Under the pieces are notes generated by a model. That model saw nothing but the letters and a program-made list of their open reading frames with translations. It ran no database searches and had not been told where the DNA came from. Positions 1 through 8,447 of a DNA stretch of 11,042 bases are shown here, in pieces (the first letter of the stretch is position 1; each line of letters opens with the position of its first letter). The position numbers and the translations under genes were made by a program. This stretch comes from an uncultured Gammaproteobacteria bacterium (lineage in GTDB: Bacteria > Pseudomonadota > Gammaproteobacteria > Steroidobacterales > JABDMI01): contig CALHVH010000179.1 of the NCBI GenBank assembly GCA_938039225.1, positions 1 through 11,042 of the forward strand, read 5' to 3'.

Positions 1-1840
1 CAGACTTTGCAGAACCATTCACAATGGCTCCATCAATAATGGTCTCATCCCCGGCCTTCCAGAAAAACTGTCCAAGACCACGAGCACCACGTGCCAGTAT
101 CTTTTCGTTGAAATCATCAAGGTAGTATTTGTTATCAAATAGCTTCTTAGGCAAGGCAAATATTTTCTCAGCTTTTTCTGCAATTGAAATATCTTTAAGA
201 TAGATATACCAAGCCAAACCAACCGCCGCAACAATTAAGAAAAATGGCGCTGTTACAAATCCGTGTAAAGCAAAGCCAGCTGCGCTATCAAAATGACTAC
301 CTACTTCGGCCAATACATCTCGCGCTTCACTCACATAAATGGCACCATCAAAGAAACCACCAAATAGCATTGGTTGGATGGTAAAGAAGCCTATTAATAA
401 AGAAGGTATGGCCAACAAGACTAAAGGAATCGTGACTACCTTTGGACTTTCATGCAAATGTAATCGTGTTTCTTCATCAAAGCGTTCTTCGCCATGAAAG
501 ACCATAAAGAACATTCTAAAGGTATAAAAAGCCGTTATGAATACACCAGCCATCACAGCAAAACTCGCGAAGGTATGTCCAGGAGTTGTACTCTCACTTA
601 CAGCTAAGATAATCGCATCCTTGGAATAGAAACCAGAGAAAAACGGTGTACCGATTAAGGCCAGCGAACCTATCAAGGTTGTCCAATAGGTAATAGGCAT
701 GTATTTTTTAAGACCACCCATTTTTCGCATATCTTGTTCGTGGTGCATGCCGATAATGACGGAACCTGCTGCTAAGAACAGTAATGCCTTAAAGAATGCA
801 TGAGTCATTAAGTGGAATACTGCAGCACTGTATGCCGAAGCACCCAAAGCCACAGTCATATAGCCGAGTTGTGAAATAGTTGAGTAAGCGACAACACGTT
901 TAATATCGTTTTGCACAATACCCAACAAGCCCATAAACAATGCAGTAATTGAACCAATGATTAAGACAAAGCTTAATGCGGTTGTCGACAATTCAAACAT
1001 TGGTGACATTCTTGCCACCATAAAGATACCGGCAGTCACCATGGTTGCTGCGTGAATCAGTGCTGATATTGGTGTTGGTCCTTCCATTGAATCTGGAAGC
1101 CACACATGTAAAGGTACTTGAGCAGATTTACCCATAGCACCAATGAACAGTAAAATACAGACTACGGTAGGAGCTGCCCAAACCGCATCACCAAAGATAC
1201 TAATAGTTTGCCCACTCAATGCTTCTGTTTTAGAGAAGACAGTTGCGTAATCTAAACTGCCAGTAAAATATAAAACGGCTGCAATACCTAATAAGAAACC
1301 AAAGTCACCAACACGGTTAACTAGGAACGCTTTCATATTGGCATGAATAGCGGTTGGTCGTTTAAACCAAAATCCAATCAATAAATACGATACCAAACCT
1401 ACCGCTTCCCAGCCAAAGAATAACTGTATAAAGTTATTTGCCATAACCAGCATTAACATTGAAAAGGTAAATAGGGAAATATAACTGAAGAAACGCTGGT
1501 AACCAGGATCTTCGTGCATATAACCTATGGTGTAGATATGCACCATCAAAGAAACAAAGGTGACTACCACCATCATCATGGCGGTTAAATTATCCACCAA
1601 GAAACCTACATTGATTTGTATACCATCTGAGAACAACCAGGTATAGACATTCTCATTAATTGGTGCATGGCCTTCATAGACCATTTGAAATAGCACATAA
1701 AGCGACGCAAGAAAAGAAAATGCCACTGAAAGAATAGTAATCCAGTGTGCACCCGAACGCCCTACTTGCTTACCAAATAATCCGGCAATTGCTGCTGCAA
1801 TTAAGGGGGCTAAAACAATGCTTAAAAGTAAATTTGTCAT
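1..1840 (-). CDS. nuoL: NADH-quinone oxidoreductase subunit L (NuoL), C-terminus cut by window edge
   Basis: Distal proton-pumping, antiporter-like membrane subunit of complex I. The frame reads open from the ATG at 1838-1840 to the window edge, giving 613 codons with no stop. It starts MTNLLLSIVLAPLIAAAIAG and the last visible residues are WKAGDETIIDGAIVNGSAKS. That segment normally sits some 30-60 residues before the NuoL end, so only the last transmembrane helix region is missing. Pump residues known from E. coli NuoL have visible equivalents: E145 in FGWEAVGL, D179 in NRVGDFGF, K238 in GAMGKSAQVPLHVWLPDS, H263 in SALIHAATMV, K351 in HAFFKALLF, and K407/D408 in FYSKDAI. The protein is very hydrophobic throughout. 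The start lies 5 nt after the nuoK stop with an AAGGGA ribosome site 8 nt upstream. No frameshift was seen. Identification is very secure; only the C-terminus is unknown. Confidence 0.97.
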   Translation of the reverse strand, partial: MTNLLLSIVLAPLIAAAIAGLFGKQVGRSGAHWITILSVAFSFLASLYVLFQMVYEGHAPINENVYTWLFSDGIQINVGFLVDNLTAMMMVVVTFVSLMVHIYTIGYMHEDPGYQRFFSYISLFTFSMLMLVMANNFIQLFFGWEAVGLVSYLLIGFWFKRPTAIHANMKAFLVNRVGDFGFLLGIAAVLYFTGSLDYATVFSKTEALSGQTISIFGDAVWAAPTVVCILLFIGAMGKSAQVPLHVWLPDSMEGPTPISALIHAATMVTAGIFMVARMSPMFELSTTALSFVLIIGSITALFMGLLGIVQNDIKRVVAYSTISQLGYMTVALGASAYSAAVFHLMTHAFFKALLFLAAGSVIIGMHHEQDMRKMGGLKKYMPITYWTTLIGSLALIGTPFFSGFYSKDAIILAVSESTTPGHTFASFAVMAGVFITAFYTFRMFFMVFHGEERFDEETRLHLHESPKVVTIPLVLLAIPSLLIGFFTIQPMLFGGFFDGAIYVSEARDVLAEVGSHFDSAAGFALHGFVTAPFFLIVAAVGLAWYIYLKDISIAEKAEKIFALPKKLFDNKYYLDDFNEKILARGARGLGQFFWKAGDETIIDGAIVNGSAKS

Positions 1841-1845
1841 TTCTT

Positions 1846-2151
1846 TTATCCCTTTAAGCTATCAATGGATTCAACATTAATCGAACGTCGATTTCGGAAT
1901 AAGACCACTAAAATAGCCAAACCAATGGCGGCTTCAGCAGCGGCTACTGTAAGAATGAAGAAGACAAAAATTTGTCCATCCAAATTACCCCAGTATTGAG
2001 AAAACGCCACGAAATTAAAATTAACCGACAACAACATTAACTCAATACACATGAGTAAAAGAATAAGGTTTTTACGATTAATAAATATTCCGGCAACACT
2101 TAAGCAAAACAAAATCGCTGAAAGCATTAAGTAATGAGTCAAAGTGATCAT
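1846..2151 (-). CDS. nuoK: NADH-quinone oxidoreductase subunit K (NuoK)
   Basis: Small membrane subunit of complex I (mitochondrial ND4L homologue) that forms part of the proton path between NuoJ/NuoA and the antiporter-like subunits. It is 101 residues, the usual family length. Three hydrophobic helices are visible at about residues 3-22, 28-50 and 60-85. The two buried glutamates essential in E. coli (E36 and E72) correspond to E37 in LLMCIELMLLSVN and E73 in TVAAAEAAIGLAI. The family signature NFNFVAF follows the first. The start ATG overlaps the nuoJ stop as ATGA, and a good GGAGG site lies 7 nt upstream inside nuoJ, which supports this start and suggests translational coupling. The last codons supply the ribosome site for nuoL. 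Confidence 0.98.
   Translation of the reverse strand: MITLTHYLMLSAILFCLSVAGIFINRKNLILLLMCIELMLLSVNFNFVAFSQYWGNLDGQIFVFFILTVAAAEAAIGLAILVVLFRNRRSINVESIDSLKG
1849..1854 (-). promoter_or_regulatory. nuoL ribosome binding site within the nuoK end
   Basis: AAGGGA is formed by the last two sense codons of nuoK (Lys-Gly), 8 nt before the nuoL ATG. It supports the chosen nuoL start and, with the 5-nt gap, close translational linkage. Confidence 0.75.
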
Positions 2152-2744
2152 TCGTCTGCCTCCATCTTAACAATACGTACACGATCTTTAGCATCCACTG
2201 CAACTTGCTTATTGATGTCTTGTACTTTTAGACCCGGACGCTTACGCATGGTCAAGGTAATTGCAACGACAATAGCTATCAAAAGAATAATCGCGGCAAG
2301 TTCAAAAGGATAAATGTAATTAGTGTAAAGCTCTTTACCTAGCTCTTCAGTATTAGAATAATCGGCAGCAAACTCTTGCACTTCTTTGGCTTTAATTGTG
2401 ATTTGATCAGACATCATTACAAAGGCAATCTCAATCAATACAATAACACCAAGAATGGCACCAACCGGAGCATACTTTGTGAAGCCTTGTTGCAATTCGG
2501 CCAAATTAATGTCCATCATCATGACAACAAACAAGAACAATACAGCTACCGCACCAACATAGACAACAATAAGCAACAAAGCTAAGAACTCTGCTTGAAT
2601 TAACATCCATAAAAAAGATGAGTTAATAAAAGCAAGTACTAGAAACAGTACTGCATATACAGGGTTGCGTGACAGAATCACACCCATGGCAGAGCCAACA
2701 AGTGTAGCGCCAAACAAATAAAATAAAAACAACTCAAACGTCAT
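2148..2744 (-). CDS. nuoJ: NADH-quinone oxidoreductase subunit J (NuoJ)
   Basis: Membrane subunit of complex I (mitochondrial ND6 homologue) lying between NuoH/NuoA and NuoK. Its third helix undergoes a conformational change linked to quinone reduction in solved complex I structures. The protein has 198 residues with five likely helices at about 2-24, 28-49, 53-76, 92-111 and 144-165. The conserved helix-3 motif is clear as VVYVGAVAVLFLFVVMM, with the key tyrosine at Y62. The N-terminal RNPVYAVLFLVLAFINSS block is also typical. The C-terminal tail, about 30 residues, is charged and presumably cytoplasmic. The gene starts 39 nt after the nuoI stop, and its leader has a GAGAT element 7 nt before the ATG. 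Its stop overlaps the nuoK start by 4 nt. Confidence 0.97.
   Translation of the reverse strand: MTFELFLFYLFGATLVGSAMGVILSRNPVYAVLFLVLAFINSSFLWMLIQAEFLALLLIVVYVGAVAVLFLFVVMMMDINLAELQQGFTKYAPVGAILGVIVLIEIAFVMMSDQITIKAKEVQEFAADYSNTEELGKELYTNYIYPFELAAIILLIAIVVAITLTMRKRPGLKVQDINKQVAVDAKDRVRIVKMEADE
2159..2163 (-). promoter_or_regulatory. nuoK ribosome binding site within nuoJ
   Basis: A perfect GGAGG lies in the last codons of nuoJ, 7 nt before the nuoK ATG. Together with the ATGA overlap of the two genes it fixes the nuoK start and suggests that ribosomes finishing nuoJ re-initiate on nuoK. Confidence 0.8.
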
Positions 2745-2751
2745 GTTTTAT

Positions 2752-2760
2752 ATCTCAATA
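2752..2760 (-). promoter_or_regulatory. nuoJ leader element TATTGAGAT (likely ribosome site)
   Basis: In the 39-nt nuoI-nuoJ gap, TATTGAGAT ends 7 nt before the nuoJ ATG. The GAG core is the only plausible Shine-Dalgarno match. The same nine bases stand at the same distance from the nuoI start. Confidence 0.5.
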
Positions 2761-2783
2761 AAAATTCAAATAATCAATCTTAA

Positions 2784-3272
2784 TTAACGGTAATCAGCAT
2801 CAGCAGCTTTATCAGCTGCAATCATCGCTTCGTATTTATCGCCTACAGCCAATAAACGTTCTTTAGTCATAATGTTTTCGCCACGCTCTTCCATGTGATA
2901 CTCATGAATCCGGGTTTCAACAATAGCATCCACCGGGCATGCTTCTTCACAAAACCCACAGTAAATGCATTTAAACAAATCAATATCATACAAAGTGGTT
3001 CTACGTGTTCCGTCATCACGGGGTTCAGCTTCAATAGTAATAGCCAAAGCTGGACACACGGCTTCACATAATTTACAAGCTATGCAACGCTCCTCACCAT
3101 TTGGGTACCTACGCAAAGCGTGCAAGCCGCGAAAACGTGCAGATTGTGGTGTTTTCTCTTCAGGGTATTGCACAGTGACATCTTTACGGAAGTAATTTCG
3201 AAAAGTAACCCCAAGGCCTTGACGTAACTCCGACAAAGTAAACATTTTGTACAAATTTTTAAACGATGGCAT
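2784..3272 (-). CDS. nuoI: NADH-quinone oxidoreductase subunit I (NuoI), 2x[4Fe-4S]
   Basis: Peripheral-arm ferredoxin-like subunit (mitochondrial TYKY/NDUFS8 homologue) carrying clusters N6a and N6b, which relay electrons from the NuoG clusters to N2 in NuoB. Two classical 4Fe-4S motifs are visible: CIACKLCEAVCP with C63, C66, C69 and C73, and CIYCGFCEEACP with C102, C105, C108 and C112. The block RFRGLHALRRYPNGEERC before the first motif is typical of the alphaproteobacterial/mitochondrial type, as is the 162-residue length (E. coli NuoI is 180). The N-terminal amphipathic stretch at about residues 10-30 is the expected membrane-surface anchor. The gene sits 31 nt after nuoH and 39 nt before nuoJ. 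A GAGAT element lies 7 nt upstream of the ATG. Confidence 0.98.
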   Translation of the reverse strand: MPSFKNLYKMFTLSELRQGLGVTFRNYFRKDVTVQYPEEKTPQSARFRGLHALRRYPNGEERCIACKLCEAVCPALAITIEAEPRDDGTRRTTLYDIDLFKCIYCGFCEEACPVDAIVETRIHEYHMEERGENIMTKERLLAVGDKYEAMIAADKAADADYR

Positions 3273-3279
3273 ATCTATA

Positions 3280-3288
3280 ATCTCAATA
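3280..3288 (-). promoter_or_regulatory. nuoI leader element TATTGAGAT (likely ribosome site)
   Basis: In the 31-nt nuoH-nuoI gap, TATTGAGAT ends 7 nt before the nuoI ATG, the same sequence and spacing as before nuoJ. It most likely acts as a weak ribosome binding site. Confidence 0.5.
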
Positions 3289-3303
3289 ATCTATCTTTGC
3301 TGT

Positions 3304-4347
3304 TCAAGCAGAGAATGGACCAATTTTAAAGTAGAAGAATAGACCTTCTACAGCAATCCACACTAAAGTTATAGGAATAAAAACTTTCCAACCTAAACGC
3401 ATAATTTGGTCATAACGGTAACGTGGGAATGTGGCTCTAAACCAAAGGAAACAGAATAAAATAAAGCCCATTTTGGCTAATAACCAGAATGCACTCGGTG
3501 CTCCAATATACGGTATACCCTCAAATGGTGATAACCAACCACCAAGGAACAATAAGCTGGTTAAGGCGGCAATAAGAATCATATTCGCGTATTCAGCCAA
3601 AAAGAATAAAGCAAAAGCAATACCTGAATACTCTACGTGGAAACCAGCAACAATTTCCGACTCACCTTCAGCAACATCAAAAGGAGCACGGTTGGTTTCT
3701 GCAATACCAGAAATAAAATACACAATAAATAATGGGAATAACCACAACCAGTACCAATGATGGATACCACCGGACTGAGCCGCTACTATTTTCCCAAAAT
3801 TCAAGCTATCTGCGGCCATGACCACACCAATCAGTGCAAATCCCATGGCAATTTCGTATGCAACCATTTGCGCCGCCGAACGCATCGCACCCAAGAAAGC
3901 GTATTTTGAGTTGGTAGCCCAACCAGCAAGAATAATTCCGTAAACACCTAATGAGGTTAAGGCCAAAACATATAATAAACTGGCATCAACATTAGCAATT
4001 GAATAACTAGAACTTAGAGGCACAACCGCCCATGCTCCAAAAGCCGTTACCAAAGTAATAAAGGGTGCAATTAAAAATAAGCCTTTATTTGCATTGGTTG
4101 GCAAAATAACTTCTTTAAAAAGTAATTTGATTACATCAGCAAATGGCTGAAACAAACCACGCGGACCAACACGGTTAGGTCCAACTCGATTTTGCATAAA
4201 ACCAATTACTTTTCGCTCTACATAAGTAAGCATTGCAACTGATAGAATCAATGGCAATAAAAGCACAACCGCTTTTAAACCAGTGTATACAACTGGCTGT
4301 AACAGCTCAGGGAACCACTCGGAAATGTTTTTAAATAACTCTAACAT
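3304..4347 (-). CDS. nuoH: NADH-quinone oxidoreductase subunit H (NuoH)
   Basis: Membrane subunit (mitochondrial ND1 homologue) that joins the two arms of complex I and forms much of the quinone entry channel. It has 347 residues, close to family norm, with about eight hydrophobic helices. Two family signatures are exact in style: ERKVIGFMQNRVGPNRVGPR at about residues 44-63, and FDVAEGESEIVAGFHVEYSG at 223-242. Between them the conserved MRSAAQMVAYEIAMG (155-169) is present. The acidic residues of the quinone/proton-coupling loop (E217, D224, E227, E229, E231) are retained. The start MLELFKN is preceded by purine-rich sequence including AAGAGA, and lies 30 nt after nuoG. No unusual feature was seen. 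Confidence 0.98.
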   Translation of the reverse strand: MLELFKNISEWFPELLQPVVYTGLKAVVLLLPLILSVAMLTYVERKVIGFMQNRVGPNRVGPRGLFQPFADVIKLLFKEVILPTNANKGLFLIAPFITLVTAFGAWAVVPLSSSYSIANVDASLLYVLALTSLGVYGIILAGWATNSKYAFLGAMRSAAQMVAYEIAMGFALIGVVMAADSLNFGKIVAAQSGGIHHWYWLWLFPLFIVYFISGIAETNRAPFDVAEGESEIVAGFHVEYSGIAFALFFLAEYANMILIAALTSLLFLGGWLSPFEGIPYIGAPSAFWLLAKMGFILFCFLWFRATFPRYRYDQIMRLGWKVFIPITLVWIAVEGLFFYFKIGPFSA

Positions 4348-4377
4348 GTGCTTTTCTTTTATCTCTTTAGTTCTGAC

Positions 4378-6555
4378 TTAAACAATTGCGACTTTAAAAA
4401 ACTTATTTCCCGCTTCTTTGGCGGCACGCGTATCTTGCAATGGATTTGAACGCCTTACGATTGAATCATGTCCATAAGCCGGCATATCCAAATAAGCATG
4501 CGGCGCTTCAGCAGCAAGATTCAAACTGGCTGATCCTCTGTAAGTTGTTGCTATATCCAAACCAACCAACTTTGCTTGTAAAGCATCACGCACCTCAAAA
4601 GCTGAGTTATAGTCAAAACCACCCAAATCGAACAAGTTACCCAATACACGTAAAATTTTCCAAGCTGGTCTCGCCTCTCCTACAGGTGAAGCAACGCCTT
4701 CAGCGCTTTGCCAAACACCTTCACAATTCACATATGTACCAGCCGACTCAGCAAAGGTACCCATCGGTAACAGCACGTCTGCATCGGCTTTAAGACTGTC
4801 AGTAATGAAAGGAGTGATTGCTACTACGATTTCAGCATTATCTAGAGCTTTACGGAATTGATACGGTCTTTGCACATCATTTTCTGGCTCAAGATTTAAT
4901 AAGACATAGGCTTTTCGGAACTGATCACTCATTTGCAGTGCATTCAAACCAATATTAGGAATATCACGCCCTGCTACATCTCTGTGTGGCAATACGCCGG
5001 CTAAAGCTGCACCTACACTATTGGCTGCAGGTGGCAAGTAACCAAATGTTGCTCCAGTTTGAGCAGCGATATAAGCCGAGAGTCTACGCAGTGTTGCAAA
5101 GTTTGCGTGCGTTAATCCTAGGTTACCAATAAACACATGTGCTTTTTCAGCGTCAATTAACGCGTCAGCAAATTTCATATGCTCAGGACTAAATTCAGCA
5201 CCCTGTAAATCTAAATCTTTGTTAGCAGTTTTATTTTGTACAGCAGCAGCGATAGAAGCCAATTGCGTGACTAGATTAACTTCACTCAAATGAGCATGCG
5301 TATCAAAATAATAAAAATATTCTTCTGGGTTTGCTACTAATACTTTAGCGCCTTTGAGTGAAGCTTGACGCAATCTATGAGCAAGCAATGGCGCTTCAGA
5401 ACGTATATTTGAACCAACCATCAAAACCGCATCTTGATTTTCTAGTTCAGCAATCGCTAAACCTAAAACCGGAGCTAATGAATCAGCTGCTTGATCACTA
5501 AAGTCTTGTGCTAAAAGCCGATGATCAATATTGTCCGAACCCAAACCGCGTGTAATACGGTTTAATAAATACAATTCCTCTACAGTCGAACGTGGCGATG
5601 CTAAAGCAACCAACTGATCAGGATCATCTTCTACAATGCTCTTAATACCATTAGCGGCAAACTCTAAGGCTGTAGTCCAATCTACTTCTTGCCATTCATT
5701 GTTCTTTTTGATCATTGGTGTTTGTAAGCGATCTTCTGAATAAACACCCTGATAACTGAAACGATCACGGTCTGACAACCACGTTTCATTAATACTTTCA
5801 TTGCTACGAGGCACAACGCGAAGTAACTTACCTCTACGAACATGCGAATAGGTATTCGATCCTAAGCTGTCGTGAGTTGCGATGCTTTCATGTTGAGTCA
5901 TCTCCCAACCGCGTGCTTGAAATCGGAATGGCTTAGAATTTAATGCACCAACCGGACAAAGATCAATTATATTGCCAGACAATTCATGATCAACACTGTT
6001 CTCGATATAAGTTCCAATTTCAGTAAACTCACCACGACCCATAGTACCCAGCTCTTGAATACCAGCTACCTCTTGACCAAAACGAACACAACGAGTGCAA
6101 TGAATACAACGCGTCATATCGGTAGATACTAAAGGCCCAATTTCTTTGTCTTTCACTACACGTTTACGTTCTGAATACCGTGATGCACCACTACCATAAC
6201 CAATAGCAACATCTTGCAATTCGCATTCGCCACCTTGATCGCAGATTGGACAATCCAAAGGATGGTTAATCAGCAAGAATTCCATTGTGGCTTTTTGAGC
6301 CGAAATAGCATACTGTGATTCGGTATTAAATTTTTGACCATCCATCACTGGAGTAGCACAGGCTGGCATCGGCTTACGTCCACCGATTTGCTCAACCAAA
6401 CACATACGGCAGTTAGCTGCTACCGAAAGTTTTTCGTGATAGCAAAAACGTGGAATATGAATACCATTACGATCGGCAACTTGAATCAGCATTTCACCTT
6501 TGCTGGCTTCTAGTGTTTTACCGTTAATTTCTACGTTAATTGTGTTATCAGTCAT
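4378..6555 (-). CDS. nuoG: NADH-quinone oxidoreductase subunit G (NuoG), N7-less form
   Basis: Large peripheral-arm subunit (mitochondrial 75-kDa/NDUFS1 homologue) that holds several iron-sulfur clusters between NuoF and NuoI. It has 725 residues. The N-terminal ferredoxin domain shows the N1b [2Fe-2S] ligands C38, C49, C52 and C66. The His-Cys3 site for N5 is H98, C102, C105 and C111 in HPLDCPICDQGGEC. N4 is C150, C153, C156 in CIHCTRC plus C200 in CPVGAL. From about residue 215 a molybdopterin-oxidoreductase-like domain follows, which in this family is structural and binds no molybdenum. The extra N7 cluster cysteines found at the start of this domain in E. coli and Thermus are absent here. 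The ATG has an AGAGAAAG purine tract just upstream and lies 35 nt after nuoF. The frame is intact. Confidence 0.97.
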   Translation of the reverse strand: MTDNTINVEINGKTLEASKGEMLIQVADRNGIHIPRFCYHEKLSVAANCRMCLVEQIGGRKPMPACATPVMDGQKFNTESQYAISAQKATMEFLLINHPLDCPICDQGGECELQDVAIGYGSGASRYSERKRVVKDKEIGPLVSTDMTRCIHCTRCVRFGQEVAGIQELGTMGRGEFTEIGTYIENSVDHELSGNIIDLCPVGALNSKPFRFQARGWEMTQHESIATHDSLGSNTYSHVRRGKLLRVVPRSNESINETWLSDRDRFSYQGVYSEDRLQTPMIKKNNEWQEVDWTTALEFAANGIKSIVEDDPDQLVALASPRSTVEELYLLNRITRGLGSDNIDHRLLAQDFSDQAADSLAPVLGLAIAELENQDAVLMVGSNIRSEAPLLAHRLRQASLKGAKVLVANPEEYFYYFDTHAHLSEVNLVTQLASIAAAVQNKTANKDLDLQGAEFSPEHMKFADALIDAEKAHVFIGNLGLTHANFATLRRLSAYIAAQTGATFGYLPPAANSVGAALAGVLPHRDVAGRDIPNIGLNALQMSDQFRKAYVLLNLEPENDVQRPYQFRKALDNAEIVVAITPFITDSLKADADVLLPMGTFAESAGTYVNCEGVWQSAEGVASPVGEARPAWKILRVLGNLFDLGGFDYNSAFEVRDALQAKLVGLDIATTYRGSASLNLAAEAPHAYLDMPAYGHDSIVRRSNPLQDTRAAKEAGNKFFKVAIV

Positions 6556-6590
6556 TACTTTCTCTAAATCTTAATTTACAAGTGAAAAAC

Positions 6591-7904
6591 TTAAGCAGCT
6601 TTTTCATCCGTTGTTTTTGCCTTAGGGCCAACCATGCAACACTTATGCGTTACATGGTATTCAAATTCTTCACGATAATGCTTTACAAAGCTTTGTACTG
6701 GCCATGCAGCAGCATCACCCAGAGCACAAATAGTGTGCCCTTCAATTTTATTAGCAACATCCACTAGCATGTCGATGTCGGCCATCTCGCCTTGACCATT
6801 TTCAAGTCGCGTTAAGACACGATGTAACCAACCGGTCCCTTCGCGGCAAGGTGTACATTGCCCGCATGACTCAGCATCGTAAAATTGAGAAATACGTTTG
6901 AGCAAATTAACCATACAAGTTGAATCATCAATCACTACAACCGCACCAGAACCCAACATAGAACCGGCTTCTTGCAAAGACTCATAATCCATATTGGCTT
7001 TCAAAATATTCTCTGCTGGCACTACTGGTACCGAAGAACCACCAGGTATAACCGCTTTAAGCTTACGCCCTTCTGTTACTCCGCCAGCCATCTCTAATAG
7101 CTCACTAAATGGTGTGCCTAAACGAATTTCAAAATTACCCGGTTTATTGACATGACCACTTACTGAGAATAATTTAGTACCACCCGATTTCTCCGTACCA
7201 AAGGCTTTAAACCAATCACCACCATTACGAATAATGGCTGGAACTGAAGCAAAAGTTTCGGTGTTATTAACCGTAGTAGGTTTACCGTATAAACCATAGT
7301 TGGCTGGGAACGGAGGCTTGAATCTTGGTTTGCCTTGCTTACCTTCTAATGACTCTAAGAGCGCTGTCTCTTCACCACAAATATAAGCACCTGCACCAAC
7401 GTGACAGTACAAGTCAAAATCTACGCCTGAACCTAAAACATCTTTACCCAATAAGCCATTGGCATAAGCTTCTTCTAAAGCCTTTTCAAAACGCGGAATT
7501 GGCTCACCCAAAAACTCACCACGTATATAGTTATAACCTGCAGTGCAACCCATCACATAACCACCTATGGCCATGCCTTCGATAATTGCATGTGGGTTAT
7601 AACGAATAATGTCTCTGTCTTTACACGTACCAGGCTCTGACTCATCAGAGTTACACACTACGTACTTTTGCCCTGGAGCATTGCGCGGCATAAAAGACCA
7701 TTTAAGACCTGTTGGAAAACCAGCTCCTCCGCGTCCACGTAAACCAGATTTTTTAACTTCTTCTAAAACATCTTCTGGTGGCGTTTTTTCACTTAGAATT
7801 TTTCTCCAAGCCTGATAACCACCCGTTTTCAAATAGTTTTCATAAGTCCATGGCTCATCAAACTGAAGAGTCTCATAACATACATTATTTAATGGCTTAG
7901 TCAT
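6591..7904 (-). CDS. nuoF: NADH-quinone oxidoreductase subunit F (NuoF), NADH/FMN-binding
   Basis: Catalytic subunit (mitochondrial 51-kDa/NDUFV1 homologue) where NADH reduces FMN, with cluster N3 as first one-electron acceptor of the main chain. It has 437 residues. The glycine-rich nucleotide segment GLRGRGGAGFPTGLKW covers residues 55-69 or so; CNSDESEPGTCKDR follows at 84-97, with the conserved acidic E90. GAYICGEETALLESLEG at about 172-188 is the other NADH/FMN family signature. The N3 [4Fe-4S] ligands are C347, C350 and C353 in ESCGQCTPCREG, plus C393 in HTICALGD. The start codon shares one base with the nuoE stop (TAATG), indicating coupled translation, with a weak GGGA site 7 nt upstream inside nuoE. 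The C-terminal tail after about residue 415 is basic and variable in the family. Confidence 0.98.
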   Translation of the reverse strand: MTKPLNNVCYETLQFDEPWTYENYLKTGGYQAWRKILSEKTPPEDVLEEVKKSGLRGRGGAGFPTGLKWSFMPRNAPGQKYVVCNSDESEPGTCKDRDIIRYNPHAIIEGMAIGGYVMGCTAGYNYIRGEFLGEPIPRFEKALEEAYANGLLGKDVLGSGVDFDLYCHVGAGAYICGEETALLESLEGKQGKPRFKPPFPANYGLYGKPTTVNNTETFASVPAIIRNGGDWFKAFGTEKSGGTKLFSVSGHVNKPGNFEIRLGTPFSELLEMAGGVTEGRKLKAVIPGGSSVPVVPAENILKANMDYESLQEAGSMLGSGAVVVIDDSTCMVNLLKRISQFYDAESCGQCTPCREGTGWLHRVLTRLENGQGEMADIDMLVDVANKIEGHTICALGDAAAWPVQSFVKHYREEFEYHVTHKCCMVGPKAKTTDEKAA

Positions 7905-8410
7905 TACTCAATCCCATCCAAAATTTCGTCAACTTTTTCAGGCGTAAGCGACTCATAATAATGATGATCAATCATCATCATAGGGCCACCCGCACAAGCT
8001 GCTAAACACTCTTCTTCTTTTTTCAAATAAAACTTACCATCGGGTGTGGATTCCCCAACTTTAATACCCAGCTTTTTCTCTACATGAGCCAAGATATTAT
8101 CCGAACCCATAAGCATGCAAGAAATATTAGTACACACCGATAAATGCAAACGACCACAAGGTTTGGTTTCAAACATCGAATAAAATGTGGCTACTTCATA
8201 AACCTGAACTGGAGGTAGCTCTAAAATTTTAGCTATCTCGTCCATTAATACCTTGGTAACAAAACCATGATTTTGATGCTGCACTATTTGTAAAGCAGAC
8301 AATACTGCTGAACGTTTTTGATCATCAGGGTACTTGGCCATGCACGCTTTAATTTCAGCAATACTGTGAGCTGATAATTCGTTTGGGTTGTTAGTTGTAT
8401 GTTCAGACAT
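7904..8410 (-). CDS. nuoE: NADH-quinone oxidoreductase subunit E (NuoE), [2Fe-2S]
   Basis: Thioredoxin-fold subunit (mitochondrial 24-kDa/NDUFV2 homologue) that pairs with NuoF and carries the N1a [2Fe-2S] cluster off the main electron path. It has 168 residues, normal for the family. The four ligands are visible as C93 and C98 in SVCTNISC, and C135 and C139 in ECLAACAGGP. The conserved VYEVATFYSMF lies at about 70-80. The N-terminal helical part (about residues 15-65) includes an expected conserved block ending in LELPPVQV. It lies 37 nt after nuoD with purine-rich leader sequence (AAAGAGAG further upstream, AAAG near the ATG). Its TAA overlaps the nuoF ATG by one base. The first 12 or so residues are polar and poorly conserved, so a slightly later start is conceivable, but no better one is visible. 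Confidence 0.97.
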   Translation of the reverse strand: MSEHTTNNPNELSAHSIAEIKACMAKYPDDQKRSAVLSALQIVQHQNHGFVTKVLMDEIAKILELPPVQVYEVATFYSMFETKPCGRLHLSVCTNISCMLMGSDNILAHVEKKLGIKVGESTPDGKFYLKKEEECLAACAGGPMMMIDHHYYESLTPEKVDEILDGIE

Positions 8411-8447
8411 AATTCTTTACTTTAAAACTCTCTTTATCAATCAAGGA

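Noticed and set aside
19..234. 71-codon minus-strand frame near the left edge
   Set aside because: It overlaps nuoL in another frame on the same strand. The nuoL frame there reads conserved C-terminal sequence, so this is not a separate gene and not evidence of a nuoL frameshift.
3431..3760. 109-codon plus-strand open frame opposite nuoH
   Set aside because: The polar Asn/Lys-rich translation is the complement of NuoH membrane helices; no start signal or domain is visible.
4440..4793. 117-codon plus-strand open frame opposite nuoG
   Set aside because: Antisense to the conserved NuoG C-terminal domain, with low-complexity His/Gln/Leu-rich translation typical of a reversed coding frame in AT-rich DNA.
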